Below are positions 63,770 through 64,000 of a stretch of 64,000 nucleotides of DNA, piece after piece (position 1 is the stretch's first letter; every line of letters begins with the position of its first letter). The notes beneath the pieces were generated by a model. That model worked only from the letters and a program-made list of their open reading frames with translations. It was not told the origin of the DNA and searched no databases. The DNA is from Pycnopodia helianthoides (taxonomy: Eukaryota; Echinodermata; Asteroidea; Forcipulatida; Asteriidae). The translations under genes were made by a program, and so were the position numbers. Where the stretch lies: positions 12,086,075 through 12,150,074 of the forward strand of contig CM063259.1 of NCBI GenBank assembly GCA_032158295.1, given 5' to 3'.

Positions 63770-64000
63770 CTGTTGATTATAATGAGAAGGAAATTTTGAT
63801 AGTTTGTTTCACTCTTGGACAAAATAGATTTAGCTGAACATTGCAAACTGCTTACCAACCGAAAGCCTTTGAAAACTACTGATACAGGAGACCTTTGTCC
63901 CCCATGGGTCATCAGTATCAATTCATATGTATTATACAGAATTGGTAAGGATAAAAAACAGTATTGTTCAATTTTAGTCTGAATCTCACTGATTATGAAG

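Overview
The window reads as nuclear DNA of an invertebrate animal. Genes are split by introns with canonical GT/AG borders, introns are 0.3-5 kb, the background is AT-rich, and short inverted-repeat elements and tRNA-derived SINEs are very dense. A free-standing P2X7 C-terminal-type domain gene, a THAP relic and many palindromic elements suggest a marine deuterostome, most likely an echinoderm. The species cannot be fixed from sequence alone, and no bacterial, plasmid or viral gene is recognised.

Layout. (1) 1-14.6 kb, + strand: the 3' half of a Dbl-family Rho GEF of the MCF2L/DBS type, with DH, PH and SH3 exons and a Ser/Pro-rich C-terminal ORF; the 5' exons lie left of the window. (2) 14.6-24.2 kb: intergenic, with repeats only. 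(3) 24.2-30.5 kb: a frameshifted THAP zinc-finger gene (+) facing an intact three-exon gene (-) for a 221-residue P2RX7_C (ZCD/ballast) protein; the outer flanks of the pair share a short inverted similarity, so the block may be an old DNA transposon. (4) 33.2-50 kb, + strand: a nine-exon SLC22-type transporter of about 570 residues, with a one-base frame problem at the end of exon 5 and a decayed duplicate of exon 7 in its intron 6. (5) 50-63.2 kb: no recognised gene; palindromic elements, minisatellites, SINEs and a LINE tail. (6) 63.26-63.77 kb, - strand: the last coding exon of a PPM1L-type PP2C phosphatase, whose upstream exons lie right of the window.

The genes are ordinary animal neighbours with no obvious shared pathway: Rho GTPase signalling, an unstudied zinc domain, solute transport and a Ser/Thr phosphatase. 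The most interesting parts are the THAP/P2RX7_C block, the near-perfect palindromes, the TTAA- and TTA-flanked MITE-like elements, and several one-base frame breaks that may be real decay or assembly indels.
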